A program made the translations under genes and the position numbers. Under the pieces are notes generated by a model. It searched no databases, was not told the origin of the DNA, and saw only the letters and a list, made by a program, of their open reading frames with translations. Shown in pieces: positions 11,587-21,729 of a DNA stretch of 44,526 bases (positions are counted from its first letter, which is position 1; every line of letters starts with the position of its first letter). The stretch comes from Cochliopodium minus (taxonomy: Eukaryota > Discosea > Himatismenida > Cochliopodiidae), in assembly GCA_024220525.1 (NCBI GenBank), contig JAMYWO010000300.1, positions 1-44,526 on the forward strand. The letters are read 5' to 3'.

Positions 11587-12258
11587 TTAATTCCATAAAT
11601 ATTTGACGGAATTGGTAAGACCATAATCAAGAGACAACAAAACAAAACCAGTCGCAATGACAGCACCAACCAAAAAGCAAGTTTGTTTGACAGTACTCTC
11701 CTTCAATTGGGTATAATCACGGAGGACATCCTCGGTGAGGTAATAAGCATGGATAGGAACCAATACAGTGAAGCCAATATCGCATAGGGTTGCCAATGGA
11801 CCTCCAGATGATAAGAATGCAAGAGGAACCAATCCAATCAAAGCCATATTTTTATAATGTTTTAGTTTGACAGTGGATTTATCTATATAGTGCAAATATG
11901 ATCAAAAAAAAAAAAAAGATAGTATTAATATGACGGCTTATATGAATTGGATTGATAAATTTATTGTAAAAAATATTATATAAATAAAATTTATCTTAAT
12001 TTGAAGAGTATATATTTGTTCCCAAAAATTTTTTTTACCATTCTTTTTTTCTTTTTTGATATTTGTTGTATAATTTGAGCTATAATTTGTGGTTGGATAT
12101 TTGTTTTCTACATTCCATGCCTTGTTATCATTCTTTGCCAATACTATGGAAGAATGAGTGGTTTTTTTGGTTGGAAAGCTTTTCCATGTAGAAAAGTTTT
12201 TGAATTTGGATACTGCAAAGGAATTCTTGGTTTTGAACATTTTCATTGTTTTGAACAT
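11587..12258 (-). CDS. SDHD: Succinate dehydrogenase membrane anchor subunit (CybS/SDHD)
   Basis: Two exons: 12039-12258 and 11587-11882, joined in phase across an intron of 156 nt; 516 nt, 171 residues. SDHD anchors complex II in the inner mitochondrial membrane and helps bind heme b and ubiquinone. Residues 1-60 form a basic, Ser/Thr/Phe-rich, acid-poor leader typical of a mitochondrial targeting sequence. The mature part has three hydrophobic spans: ALIGLVPLAFL (about 87-97), LATLCDIGFTVLVPIH (103-118) and CFLVGAVIATGFVLL. His118, in the position of the heme ligand, and Asp129-Tyr130 (LRDY), the quinone-site pair in the family, are in place. Length fits SDHD (about 160). It ends opposite the membrane-protein gene, tail to tail with a 200-nt spacer. 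The match is motif-level rather than long identity, as is usual for this fast-evolving subunit. Confidence 0.82.
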
Positions 12259-12707
12259 TTTTTTTTTTATATTTTTTCTTTTCAAATAATCAAAGATAGA
12301 TGATGCACAAAAGGGAAGCTTTATTATTCTTATTTATTCAAAATATGAAGAATAATTTTGTTTGAGTGAAGAGATTTTAAAAATCTCGAGTTAATTATGG
12401 ATTAATGCTAGATAAAAGGAAATCAAACTGTAGAAACATGAAATCTTTACAATGGAATTATCAAAATTTTAAGGAAAATAAAATACTGTTTGGAGTGATT
12501 TAGATTCATTCAATGATTCTATTTTGATTCTATTATTGGTAAATAATCCGAGAAAAATAGAAATCAAAGTGGATTGAATGTTTCCAATTTTCTTGTGAAA
12601 GGGATAACTTTCAAAATAATCAAGTATTCGTGAATCTTCAATATTAAAAATAAAATGTCGAAATAAAACCTTTTTTAATGAAAAAAACAAACTCAAAAAA
12701 TTTTTTT
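12259..12707. other. Spacer between SDHD and the FYVE-RhoGEF gene
   Basis: About 450 bases between two minus-strand genes. It should hold the 3' end of the RhoGEF transcript and the promoter of SDHD. The part next to SDHD ends in an A run on the coding strand. A 75-codon open frame on the minus strand (12469-12696) begins just after the RhoGEF stop but shows no family features and no A-run start; I do not call it a gene. Confidence 0.6.
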
Positions 12708-15700
12708 TTAATTAGGTGAATCCTTTTTGACAGTATGACATGTATCACAAACCCTTGCTGGGTGCTTGGAAATTTGAATGATGACCTTCTTGTGAGAACT
12801 GCAGTTTCCACAAACAAGTTTCCCTATCGAAAGAAATTCAACATTTTATTTTTAATCTCTTTTTTTTTTTACCACACTCCCTGCAATGATGCCTTCTATT
12901 CAAGAAAGAAAAACTGTGTTTGCCTAATAAAATATTTAGAAAAAAAAAAAAAAAAAATGATAAAACAAAAATTCTACACAGCATGCAAGAAACAGATGAA
13001 GAGTCACTGATCCAAACAGGAGAAAGAAAGCTGTCTTTCTTGTCCTTGTTTTTCTCGTCAACATTTTCTTGGCGAATGAAAGAGTTTTTGTTCTTAGCGG
13101 AGATTTCGATTTGGTTGGAGATGGCCTGATGCCACTCTTTCTTTATCTGGGGAGACTCTGCGATGAGAATAAAAGATTTTTTTTCCGTCAAAATTTTTAA
13201 ACAGTTTTCTTGAATATCTACATCTGTTTAAAAAAAAAAAATAAAAAAATGAAAAATGAAAAAGATTAAATCAGAATAAAAAGAAAAAATTAATCATAAC
13301 AAAAAAAAAATTATTGACAAAAGAAATTTGAATTCACAAAATTTTTTTATGTGGAAATAAGGAAATACAAAAATGAATATTAAATAAAAATGATTACAAA
13401 AAATAAATAAAATAAAACAAAAATGATTAAAAAATAAAATAAAATAAAAATATTAAAAAAAATATTAAAAAATTTATTAAAAAATTTATACTTTCTTTGA
13501 TTTGTTCAGGTTCTTTATTATCGCTCAAACGAATTACGCTGTCATCGTTCAATGTGATGGCCTTCTTGTTGGAGTCCTTCTTGGTGTACACGGGAGTGGT
13601 GACCTCCTCAATTTTGGAATTACTTAGGTTGAAGTAAACTACGTCCGTGTATTTCTTTAAGCCTATTATCTTCTGCTTCTTTCCGTATACCAAAATATCT
13701 GTGAAAAGCCAAACCTTTGAAAGAAAAAATTAGTTTTTTTATTTTTTAAATGTAAATTTTTTTTTATCAAAAATTTTTTTATCCAAAATTTTTTTAATTA
13801 AAGTTTTTTTTAATTTTTCATAAAATTTTTATCATTTTAAAAGTTTTTTTATTATTTTACAAATTATTCATATCTTTATCATAAAATTTTTTTTATTACT
13901 ATTCTTTCTTGGATATCCTTTCGACAAATCTTATGGAAATTGCCTTCCTTAACAAAACTTCTGTGTGGAGCGAGAATCTATTTGAAGATTTTTTAAAAAG
14001 TTAAAAATTTAAAGTTGATTTTTTAATTTTTTAATATTTTTTAATATTTTTTTTTATTTTTTTATTTTTTTTTTCATTTATTGTAAATTTTTTTTTTTTA
14101 TTTTTACATCTATATCTTGATTGATAGATTGTTGTATTTGGTAGCACTTGGCCTGATTCTCAGCGATTTTGATGGCGTCGTTTACTTGATTGGCCACTTT
14201 AGTCATCCTCTCCATCGTTTTGTTGAGGAGCTCAACGTCCTCGTGTTCTGTTGGTGTGTTTTTGATTAGATCTCTCAATAACAAAATATATCTTGGAATT
14301 CTCTGAGAAAAAATAAAAAAAAAAAATAAAAGTAAAAATAAAAGAAAAAATAAATAACAAAAAAACTCTTAAAATAAAAATAAATTTTAAATGTAATTAT
14401 TAAAAAAATCAAACAATATAAAATAAAATAATAAAAAATTAAAAAAAAATATAATTTATTTATTTTTATAATCTAGATTGTTAAAATAACATTAATCTCT
14501 TTTTTTAAAAAAAAATACTTGAACGGGAGTGATGAAAAAACTTCTCAAAGTTTCGTTAACAGAGGGCTCTTGTCTGATCTTTTCAAGCTTTTCTTGGAAT
14601 GGAGAATACTTCTCGCATTTCTGGAGCATTTTTATGGCCTCGTCGTAGTCTTGTGTGTAGCTGGAATAAAGACCTAAAACTGCTGCAAATTTGACCATAA
14701 TATCTCCTAAAAAAAAAATAAGAAATAAGAAATATTAATATTAAAATTAAAATTAAAATTAAAATTAGATCTTTATAATTTATTTCTTTAAAAATTAAAA
14801 AATAAAATAAAAAAATAAAAAATAAAAAAATAAAAAAAAAAGTGAAAATAGATAAAAAATTATTAAAAAAAATAAAAAAATGAACAAAATAAACAAAAAA
14901 ATTTTTTGGACCAATTATCGTCTTTTCATCCCATACAATAAGTTTTTCCTCAATGTTAGAAAGAAGTTCAGTATTGACGTTCAAAACACTTGTCACCATA
15001 AAATCTATTTTTTTGATACATTGTGCCACGTTGTCAGGCCAGTCCTTGTTGCGGGACTCGATTAATAATTGTCTATTTAAAAAAATTTTAAATTAAAAAA
15101 AAATTTAAAAATAAAAATTGAAAAAATTTTTTTGAAATAATAAAAATTTTACCTGCAATAAAACTAATTTTATTGGAAATAATTTTTTAAAAAAAGCTTT
15201 ACTATTGTTTAAACTTACTTCTTTCAAAATGTGGAGTCCTTTTACGTAGGTTTGTTCGCTGGACAATAGCTCGAATGCTACATTGTCTCGCATTGTCCCT
15301 CCTTTTTTTGGAACTTCCCTCGATTTGAAGATTTGTCTTGATTCATAAATATAAAATAAAGAACAAAGAAAATATTTAAAATAACAGATTAAAAATGATG
15401 ATGATAAATAAAAAATATTTAAAAAATAAATAAAAAATTATAAAAAAAAATTAAAAATTTCAGTAAAAAATAAAAGTAAAAATTAAAAATTAAAAATATA
15501 AATAAAAATTTTAAAAAAAAAATTAAAAAAAAAGAATGTACAAGTTAGGGATGAATTCCTCTTTAGCCTTTTTCTTATTGTTGATTGGCACTTCAGATTT
15601 ATGATTATCCCTCTTATTCTTTTTGTCCTTCTCTTTCTCACTCTCCTTATCCCTTTCATCCTTGACAGGCATTGAGCTGTGTTTCTCGCGCTTTTCAGAT

Positions 15701-15852
15701 TCGCGTACCTTCAAGATTAAGTTGGGGTTTTCTATCAGTGTGGAGACGGGCATGATGTTTTTTATCTTTTTGTCGTCTAGTGATTTAAAAGAACATAAAT
15801 TTGGCTCTATCTTCAATTTTTTTTTTGAAATCAGTTTGGTGACCAAGTCCAT
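12708..15852 (-). CDS. DH-PH-FYVE Rho guanine nucleotide exchange factor (FGD-like)
   Basis: Eleven exons in transcript order: 15542-15852, 15219-15336, 15153-15163, 14912-15072, 14519-14706, 14108-14302, 13900-13977, 13492-13714, 12978-13223, 12873-12923, 12708-12823; 1698 nt, 565 residues, all phases consistent. The protein should activate a Rho/Rac/Cdc42 GTPase at PI3P-bearing membranes. Residues 1-118 are a charged, Lys/Glu-rich head. The DH domain (about 119-325) has VAFELLSSEQTYVKGLHIL and the hallmark FITPVQRIPRYILLLRDLIK. The PH domain (about 329-465) starts ILAPHRSFVKEGNFHK and ends with the conserved Trp459. The FYVE finger (about 497-557) is complete: WISD at 499-502, RRHHCR at 520-525, RVC at 551-553 and eight cysteines (508, 511, 524, 527, 532, 535, 553, 556). 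This is the FGD domain set without the usual second PH domain. The 11-nt third exon encodes the FYC that bridges helix 1 and 2 of the DH domain. Confidence 0.92.
15153..15163 (-). other. 11-nt microexon of the FYVE-RhoGEF gene
   Basis: On the minus strand TTTTATTGCAG, preceded by AAATTAG and followed by GTAAAA. The exon before ends in phase 0 with a canonical GTAAGT donor, and the exon after needs two bases to complete its first codon; only an insert of 3n+2 nt fits. It encodes Phe-Tyr-Cys plus two bases of Arg, giving KEFYCRQLL, a plausible DH helix junction. Confidence 0.72.
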
Positions 15853-16382
15853 AAACTTTACATAATTTAAAACAAAATTTGATAAGATTTTTTTATTAAT
15901 AAGAATTCAAAAAAAAAAATAAAATTCTTGTTCAAATAAAAGTTTTTATTTTCTGTTCAAATAAACACAATAAAATAAAACGAAATTAGTAATTAGAAAG
16001 ATAACATTTTTCTTTAAAATAATTAATTGAAATGAATTAAAATTTTGTAAACAAAAAAAAATCTGTATCCAGTACTTATCAATTACTCCGATTTATTGAA
16101 AAAAAAAAAAAAATAAATAAATTAGTTGTGGGTGATTTTGACTTTTTATAAGAAGTTATTTACTAAGAATAAGAAATCACTCCACAGTTTTTTATATCCT
16201 CTGGCTCACAATGGATGATAATTAATTTTTATAAAGTTCATGCATTATAATTAAATTGATCTTTGATTGTTTTGAAAATTCCAAGATATCTTCAAAAGAA
16301 TTTTTAATTTAACAAATAAATTATGATGTATTTTGGGTGATTTCCTCATTTTGTGTTAAATTATTTTAAAAGTGAATTTATT
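15853..16382. other. Spacer upstream of the FYVE-RhoGEF gene
   Basis: About 530 bases between two minus-strand genes. AT-rich with short A and T runs and no reading frame of note on either strand. It should contain the RhoGEF promoter and the 3' untranslated part of the small gene at 16383. No clear motif seen. Confidence 0.6.
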
Positions 16383-16697
16383 TTAGTTTTCAAAGATATA
16401 ATGTGTTATTACTGTCTTATGATTTCCAATTCTAATGTCAACAATGGATTGATCGGTGAGAGTGATTTTGAAATGAGTCTTTTTGCTCTTGATAACATCT
16501 GTTATATTTAAAAAAAAAAATTTACCAAATAAATAAAGATTGGAAGATCAAATTAATTAATTACTGGTATTAGGATCATCATTCTTCTCATTCTCATTGT
16601 TTTGATTGATTTCATTGATTTCAATATAATTATTTTCATCCTCCTTTGGTTCAATAGGGGTCAAATCATTTGGATCTTCTTCTTGTTCTTTTTGCAT
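16383..16697 (-). CDS. Small hypothetical protein, two exons
   Basis: Exons 16565-16697 and 16383-16498 join in phase over a 66-nt GT-AG intron; 249 nt, 82 residues. The start ATG follows an A run, as in neighbouring genes. An in-frame ATG 96 nt upstream would add an AT-rich hydrophobic stretch that looks like untranslated leader. Residues 1-44 are acidic and low-complexity (EDPNDLTPIEP, then Asn/Glu/Asp-rich); residues 45-82 (KKTHFKITLTDQSIVDIRIG and on) look like three short beta strands. I recognise no family. Support comes from the matching splice phase, the A-run start and the sharp change from coding-like to spacer composition. Confidence 0.5.
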
Positions 16698-17004
16698 TTT
16701 TTTTAAAATTAAAATTAAAAAAATTATAATATAATGGATTAATATTGTAATCTGATGCTCTTGAGTATGACAATTTTGAATAATGAAGCTCATGTTAAAA
16801 AAGTGGTTAAAATAACAAAGTGGAGGAGTTAACCACCAGAGTGATATCCATAGATTCTAAAAGAACAAACCCTCTATGAAAGTATCTTTTTTTTTTTAAA
16901 TAAGTCTTTTTGACTTTAACAATATTATATAACAAAGATTAGTTTCTTATCACTTTAATTAAAAAAGATCCAAATAATAATAAAAAATATTTTTTGGAGA
17001 TTCT
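16698..17004. other. Spacer with a short inverted repeat
   Basis: About 300 bases between the small gene and the end of the RabGAP gene. It contains GTGGTTAA at 16803-16810 and its exact reverse complement TTAACCAC at 16829-16836, 18 bases apart. This could be a transcript hairpin or a paired binding site upstream of the small gene. Nothing else stands out. Confidence 0.45.
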
Positions 17005-19294
17005 TCAGAATCTGAAAGCCAAAATGTCTTTGATTTGCTTCAACTCTGCCACTGCGAGCAAAAGATTGTCCAAGTCATTGAATTTTATGCTATAATTTAA
17101 AAAAAATTAAAATAAAATATTAAAGATGAAAACAATTTAAATAAAAATTAACAAATTTACTCTTCTTTGGAAAATTCTTGTTGGAAAACAAAAACAAGCC
17201 TCTCCAACCTTTCTGCCATGTGAACCTGACCTTTTTTTAGATTTTCAATCTCTTTGAGAAGCTGGGCATTAGTCTTGGGAACATTGTTGACCTAAAAGAA
17301 AATTTATCCAAAAAATAAACATCAAAAATGAAATAATAAAATAAAATAAAATAAAAAATATAATAAATAAAAATAAAACAAACTAAAATTTTAATTAAAA
17401 TTTTTACTTGTTGGTTGTTTGGTTGAGAGATTGTAGTTGGAACAGGAGTCGGGTTGGAAGGAGTAGGAGTGGGACTTTTGACTTTCTGGAGGACTTTTTT
17501 GGGTTTTCCTTTGAGGAGTTCCAAAGCTTTTTCGATGAAGACATAAACATTTTCTACAGGAGGGAAGACCATCAAACGGGTCATCACTTGGGTGTACTCT
17601 TTTCCGAGAACTGAGAAGAAAAAATTAAAAATTGAAAAGTAAATAAATTTTTAAATAAAAAAAAATTAAAAATTCTTAATAAATTCATGAAAATAATGTA
17701 TTTTTAAACTGAAAGTTTTTTACTATCTCCAGAAATATAAATCAACATGGCAACACAAATATAGTCGAGTAACTTTAAACTAGAACCATAACAAAAGATG
17801 GCGTCCCAGATGAGCATGGCGTCATCGAAATGGAACTCCCTGGTGAACAACAAACGGATCCATCTCAAAGCATACAATTGGGGTTCGATCTTCAAAAAGT
17901 CAAGATAAGTGTGCAAAGGCTGGTTTTCCTTTTTTAAAATGATATATTGAATATCCCTACACTTTTTAATGATTGGAGAATTATTTATTATGGCTTCTTC
18001 CTTTCTTTTTTCCTCTTCTGACATCCTGGTGGTGAGAGGGGTGGTTCTCTCGTATACAGCGAAAAACTGATGAACTTGAGACATCACTGCGTCGAAGACA
18101 ATGTAACAGTCGCGCTCGAGGTTGTTGTAATCCAAGAAAAAATTAATTGTCTCGTTGTCTGATCTATTATTTTTAAAATCAACTTTTTTTTTAACAATGA
18201 TCTTTTGGAACGAGATAAAATCTTTCGATTTTGTACTCACAAAATAATAAATAATAATTATTTGAAATGTAATTCGGTGTAATTTTGATATGAATAATTA
18301 TAAATTCAACTTTATCAATTGTAATTGATTTTTATAATTTATATTTAAATAATTTGATTTATCAATATAATGACGAGAAAGTTTGAAAAAAGTTTCACTT
18401 TATATCTTTTTTGGAATTATCGAGAAGATTGATGATTAATGCAAGGATTTCGTGCATTCCCTGCCTGTATGAAGTATCAGTATGTTCCTTTGAATATACA
18501 AATAATATTTTGAGCATTATATCTTGCACATATTCTTCTTGAAAGAAAGGATTTTCTGGATATGTTCTTGAAAGATCCTGTTTGATTGTTTTTTGTAAGG
18601 CTTTGTTCTCCCAGAAAGCTGTCCATGGACTATCCTCTTCTGTGGATAATGGATTGAAAACAGCCAAATTATCTTCGTTGGATTGTTTTTTGGGATCCAC
18701 ATGATGTGTATCTGATAAATTATCAAAATCTTTTCTTTTTTGAGTCATTATTTCTTTCCATTTATGTTCTTCATCTCTTGGCAATATATCCAAAAATATC
18801 TATATCAAGATTTGAATTAATATTATTTTGGTGTATATTGGAAATATTCAAATTCATTTTTCACAAATCATTCTAATTAATTTAATTTTAATTCAAAGAA
18901 TCTGAGTATATTTCAAAGTGTATTGAGATTATAAATATGAATTTCATGAAGATCATCAGAAAGTCATAAACAATATTAATTTTAAATATGCAATTGGTAA
19001 AATAATATAAATTTTATAAATAAAACTTACCAACCAATATATATGTCTTAATTTAGATAATTTCAATTCTCCACTCATCGCTTTTCCATTGAGCAATTTG
19101 AATTCAGGACCTTTATTGCAAATCAACATCTCCCATTCCTTCTCGAGACTCCATTCATCTTTTTGGGGTTGATTAATTTTTGGTGTGGGAGAAGGTTGAA
19201 GAGGTTCTTGTGTATCGTCCAAAGAAGAGATCTTCTCATCATCTTTCCCTTCACTACCAATTTGAATAAAATCATCAAGCAAAGGATCCTTCAT
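17005..19294 (-). CDS. TBC domain RabGAP resembling TBC1D5
   Basis: Six exons in transcript order: 19031-19294, 18399-18799, 17724-18163, 17408-17610, 17161-17291, 17005-17089; 1524 nt, 507 residues. TBC proteins speed GTP hydrolysis by Rab GTPases; TBC1D5 acts on Rab7 with retromer. The domain runs from about residue 60 to 375, starting with LKLSKLRHIYWLIFLDILP. Both catalytic fingers are intact: Arg166 in IKQDLSR and Gln201 in YRQG. LYALRWIRLLFTREF and WDAIF are standard later motifs. Two insertions are charged and variable, as in TBC1D5. The C-terminal part has a Pro/Thr-rich linker (PTPTPSNPTPVP) and a Leu-rich coiled coil. The third exon could instead begin at 18235, adding 24 residues in the same frame (KSKDFISFQKIIVKKK and on); the shorter form keeps the domain more compact. 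Confidence 0.85.
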
Positions 19295-19440
19295 TTCTTT
19301 AAAATCTCAATTTTTTTTAATTTTAATTAAGATTTGGAAAGAAAATGAAAAAGAAAATCATAAAGGAGATTATGGATAAAAATGTTTATTATTTCATTAG
19401 TATAAGTTAAATACACAAAAAAAAATCAAAAATATTATTA

Positions 19441-21400
19441 TTATAGCAAATAACGATCGATAAATCTATCGACCTTACTCTTGAAAATAGGATATCCAAA
19501 ACAATCCGATACACGCACTGAAAACTCTCTTAAATCGTTTCTAATTTCAGTATCTTCCAATTGCTTTTTATGGGTTACGATTTCTAGAAAAAAAAAAAAA
19601 AGAAATTTAAAATAAAGAAAGAATTTAATATGAAAAATGGAAATACCATTCAAAGTAGCTTTAATTTGTAGGGCTGTCTTTCCGATGCTCATCACTTTAT
19701 TTGTTGCATATTGACTTTTATTATTATTAAGGCACCAAAAATTAACAGAGTGTACTTTCAATAAAAACTCCATGATGGACTTGCATAAATTTCCCGAAAT
19801 TAATCTGATTTGCTCTATATCATTCGAAGATTTTATCAGTCCTTTTATGTGTGGCGTCATCGCATTAATGTATTTCTTCAATTCATTTATTTTTTCTTAA
19901 GAAAGAAAGTTTAAAAGATATTTAAAAATAAATATTGACCCAATATATTGTAGATCAAGAAATGAATGAATGTTAAATATTAATATTTCATTGAATTTTC
20001 TTTATAAATGATATTCATAATAGAAATATTTGAAATATCTTGTTGATATAAATCATAATGGGAAGATCATTTACCTGATTGATTAAATATGCATTGATTG
20101 ATTTTTTTATCGAGTTCTGAGGCAATTTGAGAACCCTGATACGTTTTGAAGATGCGAGTGAAGCCCTTTATATCAGTAAAGTTGAAATTCTTCAAATTAA
20201 AACTGAATTTTTTGATTTCGTTTAAATTATAAACCCGCTCTTCATTTGATACTACACAAAATGTGGATAATTTATCGTTGGAAACCCATAATATGACCTG
20301 TGTTTTTTTTTTGCTATTCTTGCTTTCCAAGTATTCTTGCGTTTCAAATAATAATGCAGGGAAATGCTGTATGCTCGCACAAAAGTGTATGAATTGCAAT
20401 TTGAGTTTTAATGATTGTTGTACATTGTATCTATTTTCATTATATTGTTCTATTATGGAAATATTATTATTGCTTTTTTTGACTGGAGATTTATCATTCA
20501 TTCCCAAAAATTTCTCCACTGAATCTGATAATTTTTCCCATTTTTCTAATATCAATTTATGACATTTTCCACCTGGATCAATATACTTACAGGAAATCAA
20601 ATTTTTTATATTCCTGTAAGAAATCAGATTAAAAAAAAATTATATAAAGTTTTCAAGAAGATTGAAAAAAATCAAATTATAGATAGTTTATTAAAGAGTA
20701 AATATATTATCAGTATAAAATTTTTCATACTTTTTATAATGTTCCGCTATATCCTTTGAATACTTTCCAAAAGCAATACAACAATATATGGAGCCCTAAA
20801 TATGTTTGTTTCATTCAATATTAAAAAAAACAAATTTTGTTAAAAATTGATTTACCAATGTGAGATAATTTGGCAAATTGATCCAAAGGATATCATAAAA
20901 TATCCTTTTTTTCAAATGATTATAGATAGTATATACTTCAACTTCATCAGATTCATCAATCAACATATTCTCTATCAATAAAAAATTTTGAATTTCAATA
21001 ATTGAAACGTATTTAAATTATTGAATATGTTATATATCGTTATAATTTTATTAATGAAAAATTGATTTGAGAACTGTATTGAAGTACAATATTCTTTTTT
21101 ACCTTCAAAAGATTGAACCACAAATTTGAAATATTCTCTTTTCCATGTAGAATTGGGAAAATCCAAGCAAAATGACAATTCGATCAAGGGAAAATGTTTG
21201 GCAAAATTTTCCCTCCATCTTAATTCCAATAATTCTTTTCCTATTCTCTTATTTGTAAATTGATTGACACATGAAAATCGACATAAACTACTGAGATCCA
21301 AATCATTTATAATTTTTGTATTGGCTATTGCAGGAAGTTTATCGAATCTAAACTCTTCTTCTATTATAGCATTATTCTTTTTATTTTCATTTTTGTTCAT
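19441..21400 (-). CDS. F-box plus FERM-like protein
   Basis: Six exons in transcript order: 21103-21400, 20856-20971, 20731-20795, 20075-20613, 19647-19895, 19441-19583; 1410 nt, 469 residues, all phases fit. Residues about 20-70 resemble an F-box (LPAIANTKIINDLDLSSLCRF, then Trp near 62), which would bind SKP1 in an SCF ubiquitin ligase. Residues 100-255 are helical (ILWINLPNYLTLGSIYCC, then LKLKLQFIHFCASIQHFP) and look like a FERM F2 lobe; 265-335 (VILWVSNDKLSTF, YNLNEIKKFSF, FKTYQGSQIASELDKKI) match the strand order and closing helix of a FERM F3/PTB lobe. The rest is helical. F1 is not apparent. FERM domains link membranes to the actin cortex. Both assignments are from pattern only. It is divergently transcribed from the RhoGEF at 21730. 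Confidence 0.65.
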
Positions 21401-21729
21401 ATTCCTGTCCTTGAAATGAATATAATTAAATTATATATATTCCCAATCTCTTATAGATAAATATTTTAGGGTATAAAATATTTGTGATGAGCTATATATA
21501 TAATTCTGTTGAAGAATATAATGATTTTATAGCCCTTTTCTTTTATTTTTTTTTAATTCTCACTATAAAAAAATCTTTGAAGATTTTATTTATACTCTCT
21601 TTAAAAGAATTCCATTCTGATTGGTTGATATATTCAAGAATATGAGGGAAAAATATTTATAATCAAAAAAAAAAAAAAAAATCTATATATTTTAAATTAA
21701 TATAGATCCATCAACAAAAAATAAGAGAT
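21401..21729. promoter_or_regulatory. Shared divergent promoter region
   Basis: The 330-base gap lies between two genes transcribed away from each other, so it must hold both promoters. It has a 16-base A run (about 21665-21682), TATATA elements near 21488-21504 and 21683-21690, and T-rich stretches at 21538-21552. No defined operator is recognisable. Confidence 0.5.

Noticed and set aside
12469-12696. 75-codon open frame on the minus strand just below the RhoGEF stop
   Set aside because: No family features, no A-run start and no splice link; most likely the untranslated tail of the RhoGEF transcript.
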